Shown: one piece after another, positions 33,320 to 43,611 of the stretch
Layout: every line of letters starts with the position of its first letter
How positions within the stretch are numbered: the first letter of the stretch is position 1
Origin: Pythium myriotylum
Lineage: Eukaryota; Oomycota; Peronosporomycetes; Pythiales; Pythiaceae
Assembly: GCA_023091665.1 (NCBI GenBank)
Contig: JALJCQ010000017.1
Span: 2,294,001-2,358,000, forward strand
DNA: 64,000 bases
Direction of reading: 5' to 3'
Position numbers and translations under genes: made by a program
Notes under the pieces: generated by a model
What the model was told of the DNA's origin: nothing
What the model saw: only the letters and a program-made list of their open reading frames with translations
The model's database searches: none

Positions 33320-36300
33320 AGCGGTCGAGGCGGACGCGGCCGAGGTCTCGTGGGAGAACATCAGTCTTTTGACGGTGAACACCAACGGGATCAAGAAGAA
33401 CGGCCACCTGTTGATCGAGAACCAGCTCATCAAGAACAGTCTCTCGTGCGTCCAAGAGACCAAGCTGCGCGACTCGCATCATCGTGCAACGCTCCAATTT
33501 CACCATGACACCAGATTTCAACACCGCCTCTTCGTCAGCGACACCAACGCGCACAGTCCAGTTGCCGTTGCTGCACGATCGGGTGGCGTCATGACAGTGC
33601 TCCGCTCCGACTTTCCCGGGTTTCAGTCTGCTTGTGAGCAGTCTTCGTTGACTATTCAAGGCCGCTACTTGGTCGTCCGGGTCGTCGCGAACGGTGCTCC
33701 GATCTACATCCACAACGTGTACGCGCCAGTCGATAACTTCGAGAAGAAGGGGTTCTTCGAAGCGCTACCGTACGAAGTGTTCGAAGACAATGCGACTCAC
33801 CTGGTGCTCGGTGACCTCAACACGCCACTTGACCCCCTCGTCGATGCGTCGGATCCAAGGGCGACAGGAACGACCGGCGGTAACGCGTGTGTGGCGTGGT
33901 TGGCCCAACTCGGTGTCGTGGATGCCTGGCGAATCCACCATCCCGACGAACGCGTCTACACTGGTCCACAGCCTCGACACAACCGTCTCGACTACATCCT
34001 CATGTCGGAGGACTTCTGCACCGCGCTATACGGTGACTCCTCGTACTTTGAGCCCAAGGGTGCCGGCGACCATCTCGCACATCAAGTTGTGTTGCGCGCG
34101 ATGAGCCAGCCTCAAGGCCACGGGTACTGGCGTTTCCAGTCGGCGATGCTCGACTTCCCCGATATCGTTGAAGCTATCCAAGGCGAAGCGACGACTGTGC
34201 TTGCTGCGTTACGGCGCTCCTCCAACCCGGGCAAGGTGTGGCACAAGTGGAAGAAGGACATGCGTCGTCAGCTTCAAGCTCTGCAGCGCAAGCTGAAGCG
34301 TCAAGGTGAGACCGCCATCACCGAAGCTCGTCAGGCACTTGCCCACGCGGCTGCGGCATACCGGTCGGAGCGAAGCGATCGCGCGCAGACGGTGTTCCAG
34401 ACCGCACTGACGGCATACCAAGACAGCATCAACTCGGCGCGTCTTTACAACCAAGACTCGGCTTTCGACTTCCAGGCTCAACACGCGGAGAAGTCATCCA
34501 AGTACTTCTTTCGACCGCTGGACGGATCCTTGCGGAGAGTCAGCATCGAAGAAGTGCGGCTTCAAGACGGCTCAGCATCAAGCAACCCCGCGGATATCGC
34601 GGCTGCCTTCAATCAGCACTGGGGCGGTATCATGGGCGATGTTGAGCGCGGTGGTGTTGTCGTCCAAGAGCCTGAGCAGAGCCAGATTGACCGGATGCTC
34701 GACACGATCGACCGCCGACTGTCTGAAGACGAGCAAAATATCCTCAACGCTCCGATCACAGCGGCGGACCTTGCTAGTGCAATCAAGAAGATGCGGGCAT
34801 CGTCTGCACCCGGGATGGATGGGCTTCCAGCTTCGTTCTACCAAGTGGCTCCTGACGTCTTCGGTGAATGCCTCGAGATCGTGTTCAACTACCAGCTTCA
34901 GCGAGGAGAGCTCCTTCGGTGTCAGCGCCAGTCTGCGATCAGTCTGCTGCACAAGAAGGGATCCCGAGCTGACCCAGGCAACTATCGCCCAATTGCTTTG
35001 ATGGGTGTCGACGTGAAGGCACTGTCAAAGGTTCTCGCTTTCCGACTGCAGTTGTTCCTGACCAAGCTTGTGCACCAAGACCAGAAGGCTTTCGTGCGTG
35101 GTCGCTCTCTGCATCACCACGTTCGTTTCGTGAGTGACCTGCAAGACCTCGTCACCGCGCGCGACGAAGAAGCCTACGCCATGTTCCTCGACTTTGAGAA
35201 GGCGTACGACCGCGTCAACTGGAACTACATGTTTCAGGTGCTCGATCGGATGGGATGTGGCGGGGCGTTCTCGGGGTGGGTGAAGCTCCTGTACACTCGA
35301 CCACGCGCGCATCTCATGATCAACGGATTCGTGCAAGACCCGCTCTGCCCAACGCGCGGAGTCAAGCAAGGTGATCCGCTGTCGGCGCTGCTGTTCTTGC
35401 TTGTTATCGAGCCACTCGGTAACCTGCTCCGCCAGCACGAAGAACATGGGATCTGCTTGACAGCGGATGCCACCGTCACGAGTGTTTTCTTCGCCGACGA
35501 CTCGACGTTACTGTCGGGCTCTATCGCTGGTGTCGAGGCGCAACTTGGGTTGGTCGAAGAATACTGTCAAGGCTCCGGCGCCAAGCTCAACGTGAACAAG
35601 TGTGTGCTGATGTCGCTGCATCGAACGCGGCGATGCCCGGGCATACCAGGTGTGCAGGTTCTCGATGAAGACTCCACGGTCAAGTTCCTCGGTCTCCTGT
35701 TCGGTCAACGACGCACAACGGAATTGATTGTTGAAGACCTCGATCGACGCTTCTTTGACGGGTTCAAGCAGTGGTTTCGGCGCGCACGGACGCTCCAAGG
35801 CAGGCTCCTCGTCGCCCAGACCATGGTGCTCTCACGTCTGTGGCACTACACTGCTCACGTTGTTGTGCCGCCAGGACGAGTGAAGAAGTGGCAAGCCGCG
35901 CTACACCGGTTCGTCTTGAGTCGGCGCTACGAACGCGACGCTCGGCATGTCCAGTTGATCTCGAACGAATTTGTCAACCTGCCGCGCGAGTCTGGGGGTC
36001 TGCAGGTACCGAGTCTCGACGGTGTGCTCAAGCGACAGTCACTGCAGCTCCTGCTTCAGTTCACGGCAGCTTCGGCATCGACGACCGGCAACTGGACGGT
36101 AGCAGGAGTCGAGCTGCTGCGGATCAGTCTTCCGCGGTGGGGCCCGCAGAGGCCACTCGACTTTCTCTACGTCAGTCCGTGGCGGCATCGAGGCTCGATC
36201 GAGTGGGACCAGCTCTCTTCGTGGTGGCGTGCGGCCTGGAAGACTTGGTACGCTATCAAGTGGCCGGTGTCGTGGCTCGACCTCCCTCCAGAAGACCGTC

Positions 36301-37457
36301 TTGCGTTTGCACTCGACCAACCGATCTGGTTCCATGGCGACAAGAACTTCCAGTTCCTCCCAACCAGCCGTTCCGACACAACGCCGTCCCAGCATCGTTC
36401 TCTCAGCATGATTGCAGAGCCGCAACGAAGCTTCCGTCGGCAAGTTGCCCGTGTCTTTCAGTTGCGATCTCTTCGTGACTTCGCTGGTGAAGGCGACAAG
36501 TGGCCGAGCGCGATCGAGTTTGCTGAGCGACATGTCGACTACACCCAAGTCTCCATCACCCCGTATCGACAGTACACGTGGCTGCTCAAGCTTCACGAGG
36601 AAGCCACGCAAGTTTTCGGGCGTCTCTGCACAATGTGCTCTGTCCCAGTCGATGGAGTGCTACCGACGGCGCCTGAGCACCAACATCCGCGAGTCGGTGT
36701 GAAGATCAACGACCGTGTGTGCTGGGTGCCGCGCATTCCACGATCCCAACTGCTCCGCCTGGTGTGGCAAGCTCCAGAGCCGACGAGAACGCATCCGCTG
36801 TTCTTCCACGACCCTCGAGCGCCTACAGACGTGGTCCTCCGATTCAACAAGCTACGCAAGCGGCTTCGTGTGTTGCTTCTCCCGATATACGAAGACCTCC
36901 AGTTCCGCTTGGCGTACGGCTTGTTACCGACTCGCTCACGCTTCTCGTTCATGACGGTGGCAAATCCCGGCATCGTGTACTGTGTTCGACCAGGCTGCAA
37001 CTCAGTGGAGACGGCGCGTCATTTGTTCTTCGAGTGTGTGCTGCCGACTGTGATATGGCGCGACATCTTCCGTGATATGTCGGTGTTCTTCACATCTCGA
37101 CCCTCCTGGACCGACATTGTCTTCGGTAAAGCCATCCGCGTTGCTCCCGTGTGGAAGGACCACACAGAAGAAATCCAAGACCTGTGGCAAGTCATCCGTG
37201 CTGTGGTGCTTCACCTGTTGTGGACTGAACGCAATGGGCGACTGTTCAACGGGCGGTCCCCGATGCCAACAATTGCAGCACTGCGTGTGGTGTATACGAC
37301 TGTGGGTGCTCATGTGCGTGCGTGTCTTCGACGTGTGTACGACGATGCGCAGCGTGCTTCGCTTCAGGTTGTGTTGTCAAGTCTCCAGTCTACGCCTTCT
37401 TTCGGTGCCTTCCTGCAAAACAACATGGGGTTGTTTGCAGTTCGCTTTTTGGCATAA
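33291..37457 (+). CDS. LINE copy 2 ORF2: endonuclease-reverse transcriptase
   Basis: 1388 codons, essentially identical to the copy 1 ORF2; the only residue change I noticed is Pro to Ala in IQGE[P/A]TTV, between endonuclease and reverse transcriptase. All catalytic motifs are kept: endonuclease E, D, N and H positions, FADD box, terminal Cys/His cluster. It also opens with GTG directly after TAG and lacks an ATG ahead of the endonuclease, so the unusual ORF1/ORF2 junction is a conserved property and not a one-copy error. Confidence 0.93.
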   Translation: MPDRSASTAKAVEADAAEVSWENISLLTVNTNGIKKNGHLLIENQLIKNSLSCVQETKLRDSHHRATLQFHHDTRFQHRLFVSDTNAHSPVAVAARSGGVMTVLRSDFPGFQSACEQSSLTIQGRYLVVRVVANGAPIYIHNVYAPVDNFEKKGFFEALPYEVFEDNATHLVLGDLNTPLDPLVDASDPRATGTTGGNACVAWLAQLGVVDAWRIHHPDERVYTGPQPRHNRLDYILMSEDFCTALYGDSSYFEPKGAGDHLAHQVVLRAMSQPQGHGYWRFQSAMLDFPDIVEAIQGEATTVLAALRRSSNPGKVWHKWKKDMRRQLQALQRKLKRQGETAITEARQALAHAAAAYRSERSDRAQTVFQTALTAYQDSINSARLYNQDSAFDFQAQHAEKSSKYFFRPLDGSLRRVSIEEVRLQDGSASSNPADIAAAFNQHWGGIMGDVERGGVVVQEPEQSQIDRMLDTIDRRLSEDEQNILNAPITAADLASAIKKMRASSAPGMDGLPASFYQVAPDVFGECLEIVFNYQLQRGELLRCQRQSAISLLHKKGSRADPGNYRPIALMGVDVKALSKVLAFRLQLFLTKLVHQDQKAFVRGRSLHHHVRFVSDLQDLVTARDEEAYAMFLDFEKAYDRVNWNYMFQVLDRMGCGGAFSGWVKLLYTRPRAHLMINGFVQDPLCPTRGVKQGDPLSALLFLLVIEPLGNLLRQHEEHGICLTADATVTSVFFADDSTLLSGSIAGVEAQLGLVEEYCQGSGAKLNVNKCVLMSLHRTRRCPGIPGVQVLDEDSTVKFLGLLFGQRRTTELIVEDLDRRFFDGFKQWFRRARTLQGRLLVAQTMVLSRLWHYTAHVVVPPGRVKKWQAALHRFVLSRRYERDARHVQLISNEFVNLPRESGGLQVPSLDGVLKRQSLQLLLQFTAASASTTGNWTVAGVELLRISLPRWGPQRPLDFLYVSPWRHRGSIEWDQLSSWWRAAWKTWYAIKWPVSWLDLPPEDRLAFALDQPIWFHGDKNFQFLPTSRSDTTPSQHRSLSMIAEPQRSFRRQVARVFQLRSLRDFAGEGDKWPSAIEFAERHVDYTQVSITPYRQYTWLLKLHEEATQVFGRLCTMCSVPVDGVLPTAPEHQHPRVGVKINDRVCWVPRIPRSQLLRLVWQAPEPTRTHPLFFHDPRAPTDVVLRFNKLRKRLRVLLLPIYEDLQFRLAYGLLPTRSRFSFMTVANPGIVYCVRPGCNSVETARHLFFECVLPTVIWRDIFRDMSVFFTSRPSWTDIVFGKAIRVAPVWKDHTEEIQDLWQVIRAVVLHLLWTERNGRLFNGRSPMPTIAALRVVYTTVGAHVRACLRRVYDDAQRASLQVVLSSLQSTPSFGAFLQNNMGLFAVRFLA

Positions 37458-37590
37458 AAGCGATTTCCTGCCGTTTCTTCTTCTTCAGTGCGGGTGCTTG
37501 CTTTCAATACTGGCTCGAAACCAACCTCGTTTTGGAATCAGAGCGTACCCTCGCGACCGAAGTCAAGCGAAACCACTAGCACAAGAAACC

Positions 37591-37666
37591 TCCCCGAGGT
37601 GGGGATCGAACCCGCGCGACCGACAACATCGGGGTCCACGCTCATAACCATTTGAGCTAACCGCAG
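37591..37666 (-). ncRNA. Antisense tRNA-like segment in the LINE copy 2 3' region
   Basis: Identical in position and sequence to the tRNA-like segment of LINE copy 1, so it is a fixed part of the element. A- and B-box-like sequences are retained. Confidence 0.65.
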
Positions 37667-37860
37667 TTATCCAACCGATGTGCTAAAACAAGTACCTAGA
37701 CCAGTCAAGACCAACGGAAGTCAACCAACAACTCAACAATTGAAGCTCCCAGCCTCGTCACATACTAGTCAAGTGTATAATATTCATCGACGAGGTAGAT
37801 TAGAGTAGTCATAGTCGCATTAATTTTAGTTAATACAGACGCCTTGAAACTGAAATTGAA

Positions 37861-37878
37861 ACTGAGCTATAGGGGCAC
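37861..37878. repeat. Target-site duplication, right copy (LINE 2), 5' tRNA fragment
   Basis: Same 18 bp after the extended LINE tail, leading back into gcgatcgcc of the array. Confidence 0.95.
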
Positions 37879-39051
37879 GCGATCGCCACCCGCACCACCG
37901 GCACAACACAAACCACCCCACAACAACTTCACCACACAACGCACACACCAGCACGAAATAGAACAAATACACACACTCACACACTACACCACAACAACTT
38001 TACCCATACCGTGCCAGCCTCGCCACGCACCAACCAACCACACTTATTTATTACGCGCTCGAAATTTATTCACACCAACAACATATCCGCACCATACACC
38101 AACCACTACCCACTTTCGCCGATCCCAATCATCACTGCGACACTCTTGCAACACACTTGGATCACCCAGAGAGCGCTCCGCCTCAACGCATTGTGACCAG
38201 GTCGTGAACCACGATCACAACTTGCATGCCAAGTCCAGTCCACACCAACCAAGCCCACCCAAGCCCACCCAAGCCCACCCAAGCCCACCCAAGCCCACCC
38301 AGTCGCTGAGTCCTTCCGCTAACACCGACGCCCGACGCCGGTGTCAGCGTCCACTCCACCCCATGCCACAGCTACTGTCACCACGTTGAGCCATGCCCAC
38401 ACGACCTCCAGTGTGCACACACGTGGTAACTTGGGATGGGATGGATCGAAGACACCCCTCGCAAAACCAAGACGTTCTCTTGACTTGACTGGAGACTCCC
38501 ACCTCTACCCCACCCTCCACCGCGTGATGCTGCTTGCTAGCTTGTACCTTGGCCCGTTGACTTGTCATTGGTTGGGAGCAGCGTGGTTATAGCTATGGGT
38601 GAGGTTTGGTACGCTTTCAAGCACTAGGCAAGATACGAGATGCGAGATAGGCACAAAGGACTCGTATGCAAGACCGCAGTGCCGATGGGATTGCCCCGCG
38701 CTGTCCCGATCCCGATCTTTATCCCCGGCCCCCTCGTGAGATCTCCGTGACAAGAAGAGCGGTTCTGCTCGTCCCGTGACGGAAGACGACGAGGAGAGAC
38801 CCCAGCGCAAGTGGCCTGGTGACATGGGGTTCGTTGTCAAATGAGTAAGACGTTTGGTGTTGTGTTTCGTTGTTTATGAGTTGGTGATGGGGAGTTGGGC
38901 AGTTGGGACGCAGTAGATGGTCGAGGGCGTCGTGTGGCTCACGTGTGTAGTGGTGTGGGCGGCATTGGAGGCGCGTCGTGTTGAGAAGAGCGTGCAATGT
39001 GCGTAGTGGTGATAAAGCCGGGACGCAGGAGGTTTGCGTGGCAAAGGGAGA

Positions 39052-39123
39052 TGCCCCCAAGCAGGATCGAACTACCGACCTTCCGCTTACTAAGCGGGTG
39101 CTCTACCACTGAGCTATAGGGGC
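39052..39123 (-). tRNA. tRNA-Thr(AGT), array copy 20
   Basis: Same 72-nt gene. Unit 1237 bp (4 copies). Confidence 0.97.
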
Positions 39124-40288
39124 ACGCGATCGCCACCCGCACCACCGGCACAACACAAACCACCCCACAACAACTTCACCACACAACGCACACACCAGCA
39201 CGAAATAGAACAAATACACACACTCACACACTACACCACAACAACTTTACCCATACCGTGCCAGCCTCGCCACGCACCAACCAACCACACTTATTTATTA
39301 CGCGCTCGAAATTTATTCACACCAACAACATATCCGCACCATACACCAACCACTACCCACTTTCGCCGATCCCAATCATCACTGCGACACTCTTGCAACA
39401 CACTTGGATCACCCAGAGAGCGCTCCGCCTCAACGCATTGAGACCAGGTCGTGAACCACGATCACAACTTGCATGCCAAGTCCAGTCCACACCAACCAAG
39501 CCCACCCAAGCCCACCCAAGCCCACCCAAGCCCACCCAGTCGCTGAGTCCTTCCGCTAACACCGACGCCCGACGCCGGTGTCAGCGTCCACTCCACCCCA
39601 TGCCACAGCTACTGTCACCACGTTGAGCCATGCCCACACGACCTCCAGTGTGCACACACGTGGTAACTTGGGATGGGATGGATCGAAGACACCCCTCGCA
39701 AAACCAAGACGTTCTCTTGACTTGACTGGAGACTCCCACCTCTACCCCACCCTCCACCGCGTGATGCTGCTTGCTAGCTTGTACCTTGGCCCGTTGACTT
39801 GTCATTGGTTGGGAGCAGCGTGGTTATAGCTATGGGTGAGGTTTGGTACGCTTTCAAGCACTAGGCAAGATACGAGATGCGAGATAGGCACAAAGGACTC
39901 GTATGCAAGACCGCAGTGCCGATGGGATTGCCCCGCGCTGTCCCGATCCCGATCTTTATCCCCGGCCCCCTCGTGAGATCTCCGTGACAAGAAGAGCGGT
40001 TCTGCTCGTCCCGTGACGGAAGACGACGAGGAGAGACCCCAGCGCAAGTGGCCTGGTGACATGGGGTTCGTTGTCAAATGAGTAAGACGTTTGGTGTTGT
40101 GTTTCGTTGTTTATGAGTTGGTGATGGGGAGTTGGGCAGTTGGGACGCAGTAGATGGTCGAGGGCGTCGTGTGGCTCACGTGTGTAGTGGTGTGGGCGGC
40201 ATTGGAGGCGCGTCGTGTTGAGAAGAGCGTGCAATGTGCGTAGTGGTGATAAAGCCGGGACGCAGGAGGTTTGCGTGGCAAAGGGAGA

Positions 40289-40360
40289 TGCCCCCAAGCA
40301 GGATCGAACTACCGACCTTCCGCTTACTAAGCGGGTGCTCTACCACTGAGCTATAGGGGC
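40289..40360 (-). tRNA. tRNA-Thr(AGT), array copy 21
   Basis: Same 72-nt gene. Unit 1237 bp (4 copies). Confidence 0.97.
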
Positions 40361-41525
40361 ACGCGATCGCCACCCGCACCACCGGCACAACACAAACCAC
40401 CCCACAACAACTTCACCACACAACGCACACACCAGCACGAAATAGAACAAATACACACACTCACACACTACACCACAACAACTTTACCCATACCGTGCCA
40501 GCCTCGCCACGCACCAACCAACCACACTTATTTATTACGCGCTCGAAATTTATTCACACCAACAACATATCCGCACCATACACCAACCACTACCCACTTT
40601 CGCCGATCCCAATCATCACTGCGACACTCTTGCAACACACTTGGATCACCCAGAGAGCGCTCCGCCTCAACGCATTGAGACCAGGTCGTGAACCACGATC
40701 ACAACTTGCATGCCAAGTCCAGTCCACACCAACCAAGCCCACCCAAGCCCACCCAAGCCCACCCAAGCCCACCCAGTCGCTGAGTCCTTCCGCTAACACC
40801 GACGCCCGACGCCGGTGTCAGCGTCCACTCCACCCCATGCCACAGCTACTGTCACCACGTTGAGCCATGCCCACACGACCTCCAGTGTGCACACACGTGG
40901 TAACTTGGGATGGGATGGATCGAAGACACCCCTCGCAAAACCAAGACGTTCTCTTGACTTGACTGGAGACTCCCACCTCTACCCCACCCTCCACCGCGTG
41001 ATGCTGCTTGCTAGCTTGTACCTTGGCCCGTTGACTTGTCATTGGTTGGGAGCAGCGTGGTTATAGCTATGGGTGAGGTTTGGTACGCTTTCAAGCACTA
41101 GGCAAGATACGAGATGCGAGATAGGCACAAAGGACTCGTATGCAAGACCGCAGTGCCGATGGGATTGCCCCGCGCTGTCCCGATCCCGATCTTTATCCCC
41201 GGCCCCCTCGTGAGATCTCCGTGACAAGAAGAGCGGTTCTGCTCGTCCCGTGACGGAAGACGACGAGGAGAGACCCCAGCGCAAGTGGCCTGGTGACATG
41301 GGGTTCGTTGTCAAATGAGTAAGACGTTTGGTGTTGTGTTTCGTTGTTTATGAGTTGGTGATGGGGAGTTGGGCAGTTGGGACGCAGTAGATGGTCGAGG
41401 GCGTCGTGTGGCTCACGTGTGTAGTGGTGTGGGCGGCATTGGAGGCGCGTCGTGTTGAGAAGAGCGTGCAATGTGCGTAGTGGTGATAAAGCCGGGACGC
41501 AGGAGGTTTGCGTGGCAAAGGGAGA

Positions 41526-41597
41526 TGCCCCCAAGCAGGATCGAACTACCGACCTTCCGCTTACTAAGCGGGTGCTCTACCACTGAGCTATAGGGGC
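41526..41597 (-). tRNA. tRNA-Thr(AGT), array copy 22, next to the short element
   Basis: Complete 72-nt gene. Its upstream flank is replaced after two bases by the 759-bp non-autonomous element, at the same junction used by both LINEs. Confidence 0.97.
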
Positions 41598-41599
41598 AC
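41582..41599. repeat. Target-site duplication, left copy (short element)
   Basis: actgagctataggggcac at the 5' end of intact tRNA copy 22. Confidence 0.95.
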
Positions 41600-41709
41600 T
41601 TCGCAATTTGCTCGCTACCCCACAAGTGACCAAGTCCAGAAGTGTCCAGTCCAAGCACCCAGCCCAGCTGCCAGCCCATCACCCCCGACCCTCTCCACAC
41701 CCAGTCGCC

Positions 41710-41886
41710 ATGACCAAGGGTGCTGCGAGAGCCAAGACCAAGCGCAAGAAGCTTGGCATCGGGACGCTGCCGCCACCGCGCCGACCAGTCGGCATCCCAT
41801 GCGTGCTTCCTTCGGCTTCATCGGGAGAGCCGACATTCACCACATGGAGAGCGCGCGCCAGAGCTCGGCCACCCGGTCGACTCTAA
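41710..41886 (+). CDS. Short basic ORF in the non-autonomous element (58 aa), possibly an ORF1 remnant
   Basis: Starts at the ATG about 110 nt into the element, a position similar to the LINE ORF1 start (91 nt). The protein begins MTKGAARAKTKRKKLGIG, with a strongly basic N-terminus, and continues Pro/Ser/Arg-rich to TAA. It has no similarity to the LINE ORF1 that I can see. It may be the surviving N-terminus of ORF1 from a sister LINE family, or chance. Confidence 0.35.
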   Translation: MTKGAARAKTKRKKLGIGTLPPPRRPVGIPCVLPSASSGEPTFTTWRARARARPPGRL

Positions 41887-41976
41887 TATCAACCCACCGC
41901 TGATCAACCCACGCCGTGACCAACACTCACGGCACCCAGCCACCAACCTTCACTCACGAGACCGTTGGGTAACCAA

Positions 41977-42130
41977 CACTCACCGACACCAACCTCAACC
42001 CAACCAGCACTCACCGACACCAACCTCAACCCAACCAGCATTCAAGCAACCCAGCATCAACCCAACCGGCATTCAGCCAACCCAGCTTCAACCCAACCAA
42101 CACTCAACTCACCCAGCATCAACATACCAG
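41977..42130. repeat. 31-bp minisatellite inside the short element
   Basis: Five units at 41977, 42008, 42039, 42070 and 42101 (the last 30 bp). The first two are identical; later ones diverge. Each has the form ca[c/t]tca... followed by a segment ending in a tcaacccaacc-like motif. C/A-rich on +. Confidence 0.85.
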
Positions 42131-42358
42131 CAAACCAGCAAATGAAGGTCAAGTTAACCCAGTACCCAGCTTCAACGACAACAGAACAACAACCTCAACA
42201 ACCCAACGAACCATGACGCAAGGATTCATCCTCTCAGCACAAACCGACCAGCCAACCACGAGACACAACCGAACCTTAGCAACATAGAACCCGCACGGGA
42301 TTAGCGAGCAGTTAGAAGTCAGTCGTAAATGCTAGTGCAGCAATACAGACGCCTTGAA

Positions 42359-42376
42359 ACTGAGCTATAGGGGCAC
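42359..42376. repeat. Target-site duplication, right copy (short element), 5' tRNA fragment
   Basis: Same 18 bp, then gcgatcgcc of the array. Confidence 0.95.
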
Positions 42377-43539
42377 GCGATCGCCACCCGCACCACCGGC
42401 ACAACACAAACCACCCCACAACAACTTCACCACACAACGCACACACCAGCACGAAATAGAACAAATACACACACTCACACACTACACCACAACAACTTTA
42501 CCCATACCGTGCCAGCCTCGCCACGCACCAACCAACCACACTTATTTATTACGCGCTCGAAATTTATTCACACCAACAACATATCCGCACCATACACCAA
42601 CCACTACCCACTTTCGCCGATCCCAATCATCACTGCGACACTCTTGCAACACACTTGGATCACCCAGAGAGCGCTCCGCCTCAACGCATTGAGACCAGGT
42701 CGTGAACCACGATCACAACTTGCATGCCAAGTCCAGTCCACACCAACCAAGCCCACCCAAGCCCACCCAAGCCCACCCAAGCCCACCCAGTCGCTGAGTC
42801 CTTCCGCTAACACCGACGCCCGACGCCGGTGTCAGCGTCCACTCCACCCCATGCCACAGCTACTGTCACCACGTTGAGCCATGCCCACACGACCTCCAGT
42901 GTGCACACACGTGGTAACTTGGGATGGGATGGATCGAAGACACCCCTCGCAAAACCAAGACGTTCTCTTGACTTGACTGGAGACTCCCACCTCTACCCCA
43001 CCCTCCACCGCGTGATGCTGCTTGCTAGCTTGTACCTTGGCCCGTTGACTTGTCATTGGTTGGGAGCAGCGTGGTTATAGCTATGGGTGAGGTTTGGTAC
43101 GCTTTCAAGCACTAGGCAAGATACGAGATGCGAGATAGGCACAAAGGACTCGTATGCAAGACCGCAGTGCCGATGGGATTGCCCCGCGCTGTCCCGATCC
43201 CGATCTTTATCCCCGGCCCCCTCGTGAGATCTCCGTGACAAGAAGAGCGGTTCTGCTCGTCCCGTGACGGAAGACGACGAGGAGAGACCCCAGCGCAAGT
43301 GGCCTGGTGACATGGGGTTCGTTGTCAAATGAGTAAGACGTTTGGTGTTGTGTTTCGTTGTTTATGAGTTGGTGATGGGGAGTTGGGCAGTTGGGACGCA
43401 GTAGATGGTCGAGGGCGTCGTGTGGCTCACGTGTGTAGTGGTGTGGGCGGCATTGGAGGCGCGTCGTGTTGAGAAGAGCGTGCAATGTGCGTAGTGGTGA
43501 TAAAGCCGGGACGCAGGAGGTTTGCGTGGCAAAGGGAGA

Positions 43540-43611
43540 TGCCCCCAAGCAGGATCGAACTACCGACCTTCCGCTTACTAAGCGGGTGCTCTACCACTGA
43601 GCTATAGGGGC
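43540..43611 (-). tRNA. tRNA-Thr(AGT), array copy 23
   Basis: Same 72-nt gene. Unit 1237 bp (4 copies). Confidence 0.97.

Larger units (their letters stand above)
30511..37860 (+). mobile_element. Full-length LINE (L1/Tx1-like) inserted in a tRNA-Thr gene, copy 2
   Basis: 7350-bp copy of the same LINE at the same nucleotide of another unit, with the same orientation and 18-bp duplication (30493-30510, 37861-37878). It differs from copy 1 by a 12-bp in-frame insertion in ORF1, a 12-bp longer 3' tail (actgaaattgaa) and roughly a dozen or so substitutions that I noticed. Both ORFs are open. Flanking unit variants differ from copy 1 (trailer C versus T; 5 versus 3 minisatellite copies), favouring an independent insertion over duplication of a LINE-bearing unit. 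Confidence 0.95.
37861..41599. repeat. tRNA-Thr tandem array, segment 3
   Basis: The array continues after LINE copy 2. Removing that LINE (7350 bp) and 18 bp of duplication gives a 1247-bp unit with five minisatellite copies. The three tRNA genes here lie in units with four copies. The segment ends where the short non-autonomous element is inserted. Confidence 0.96.
41600..42358 (+). mobile_element. Non-autonomous short element in the same tRNA-Thr site
   Basis: 759-bp insertion at exactly the LINE junction, with the same 18-bp duplication (41582-41599, 42359-42376). It ends in aatacagacgccttgaaa, identical to the LINE 3' end, with weaker similarity for about 40 bp before it (GATTAG, AGTCG). 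The first 28 bp match the LINE 5' end at 17 positions, including the initial TTC and CACAAGT. It encodes neither endonuclease nor reverse transcriptase. It has a C/A-rich body with a 31-bp minisatellite and one short basic ORF. The shared tail suggests mobilisation by the LINE ORF2 protein (inference). It may descend from a related LINE by internal deletion. Confidence 0.9.
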
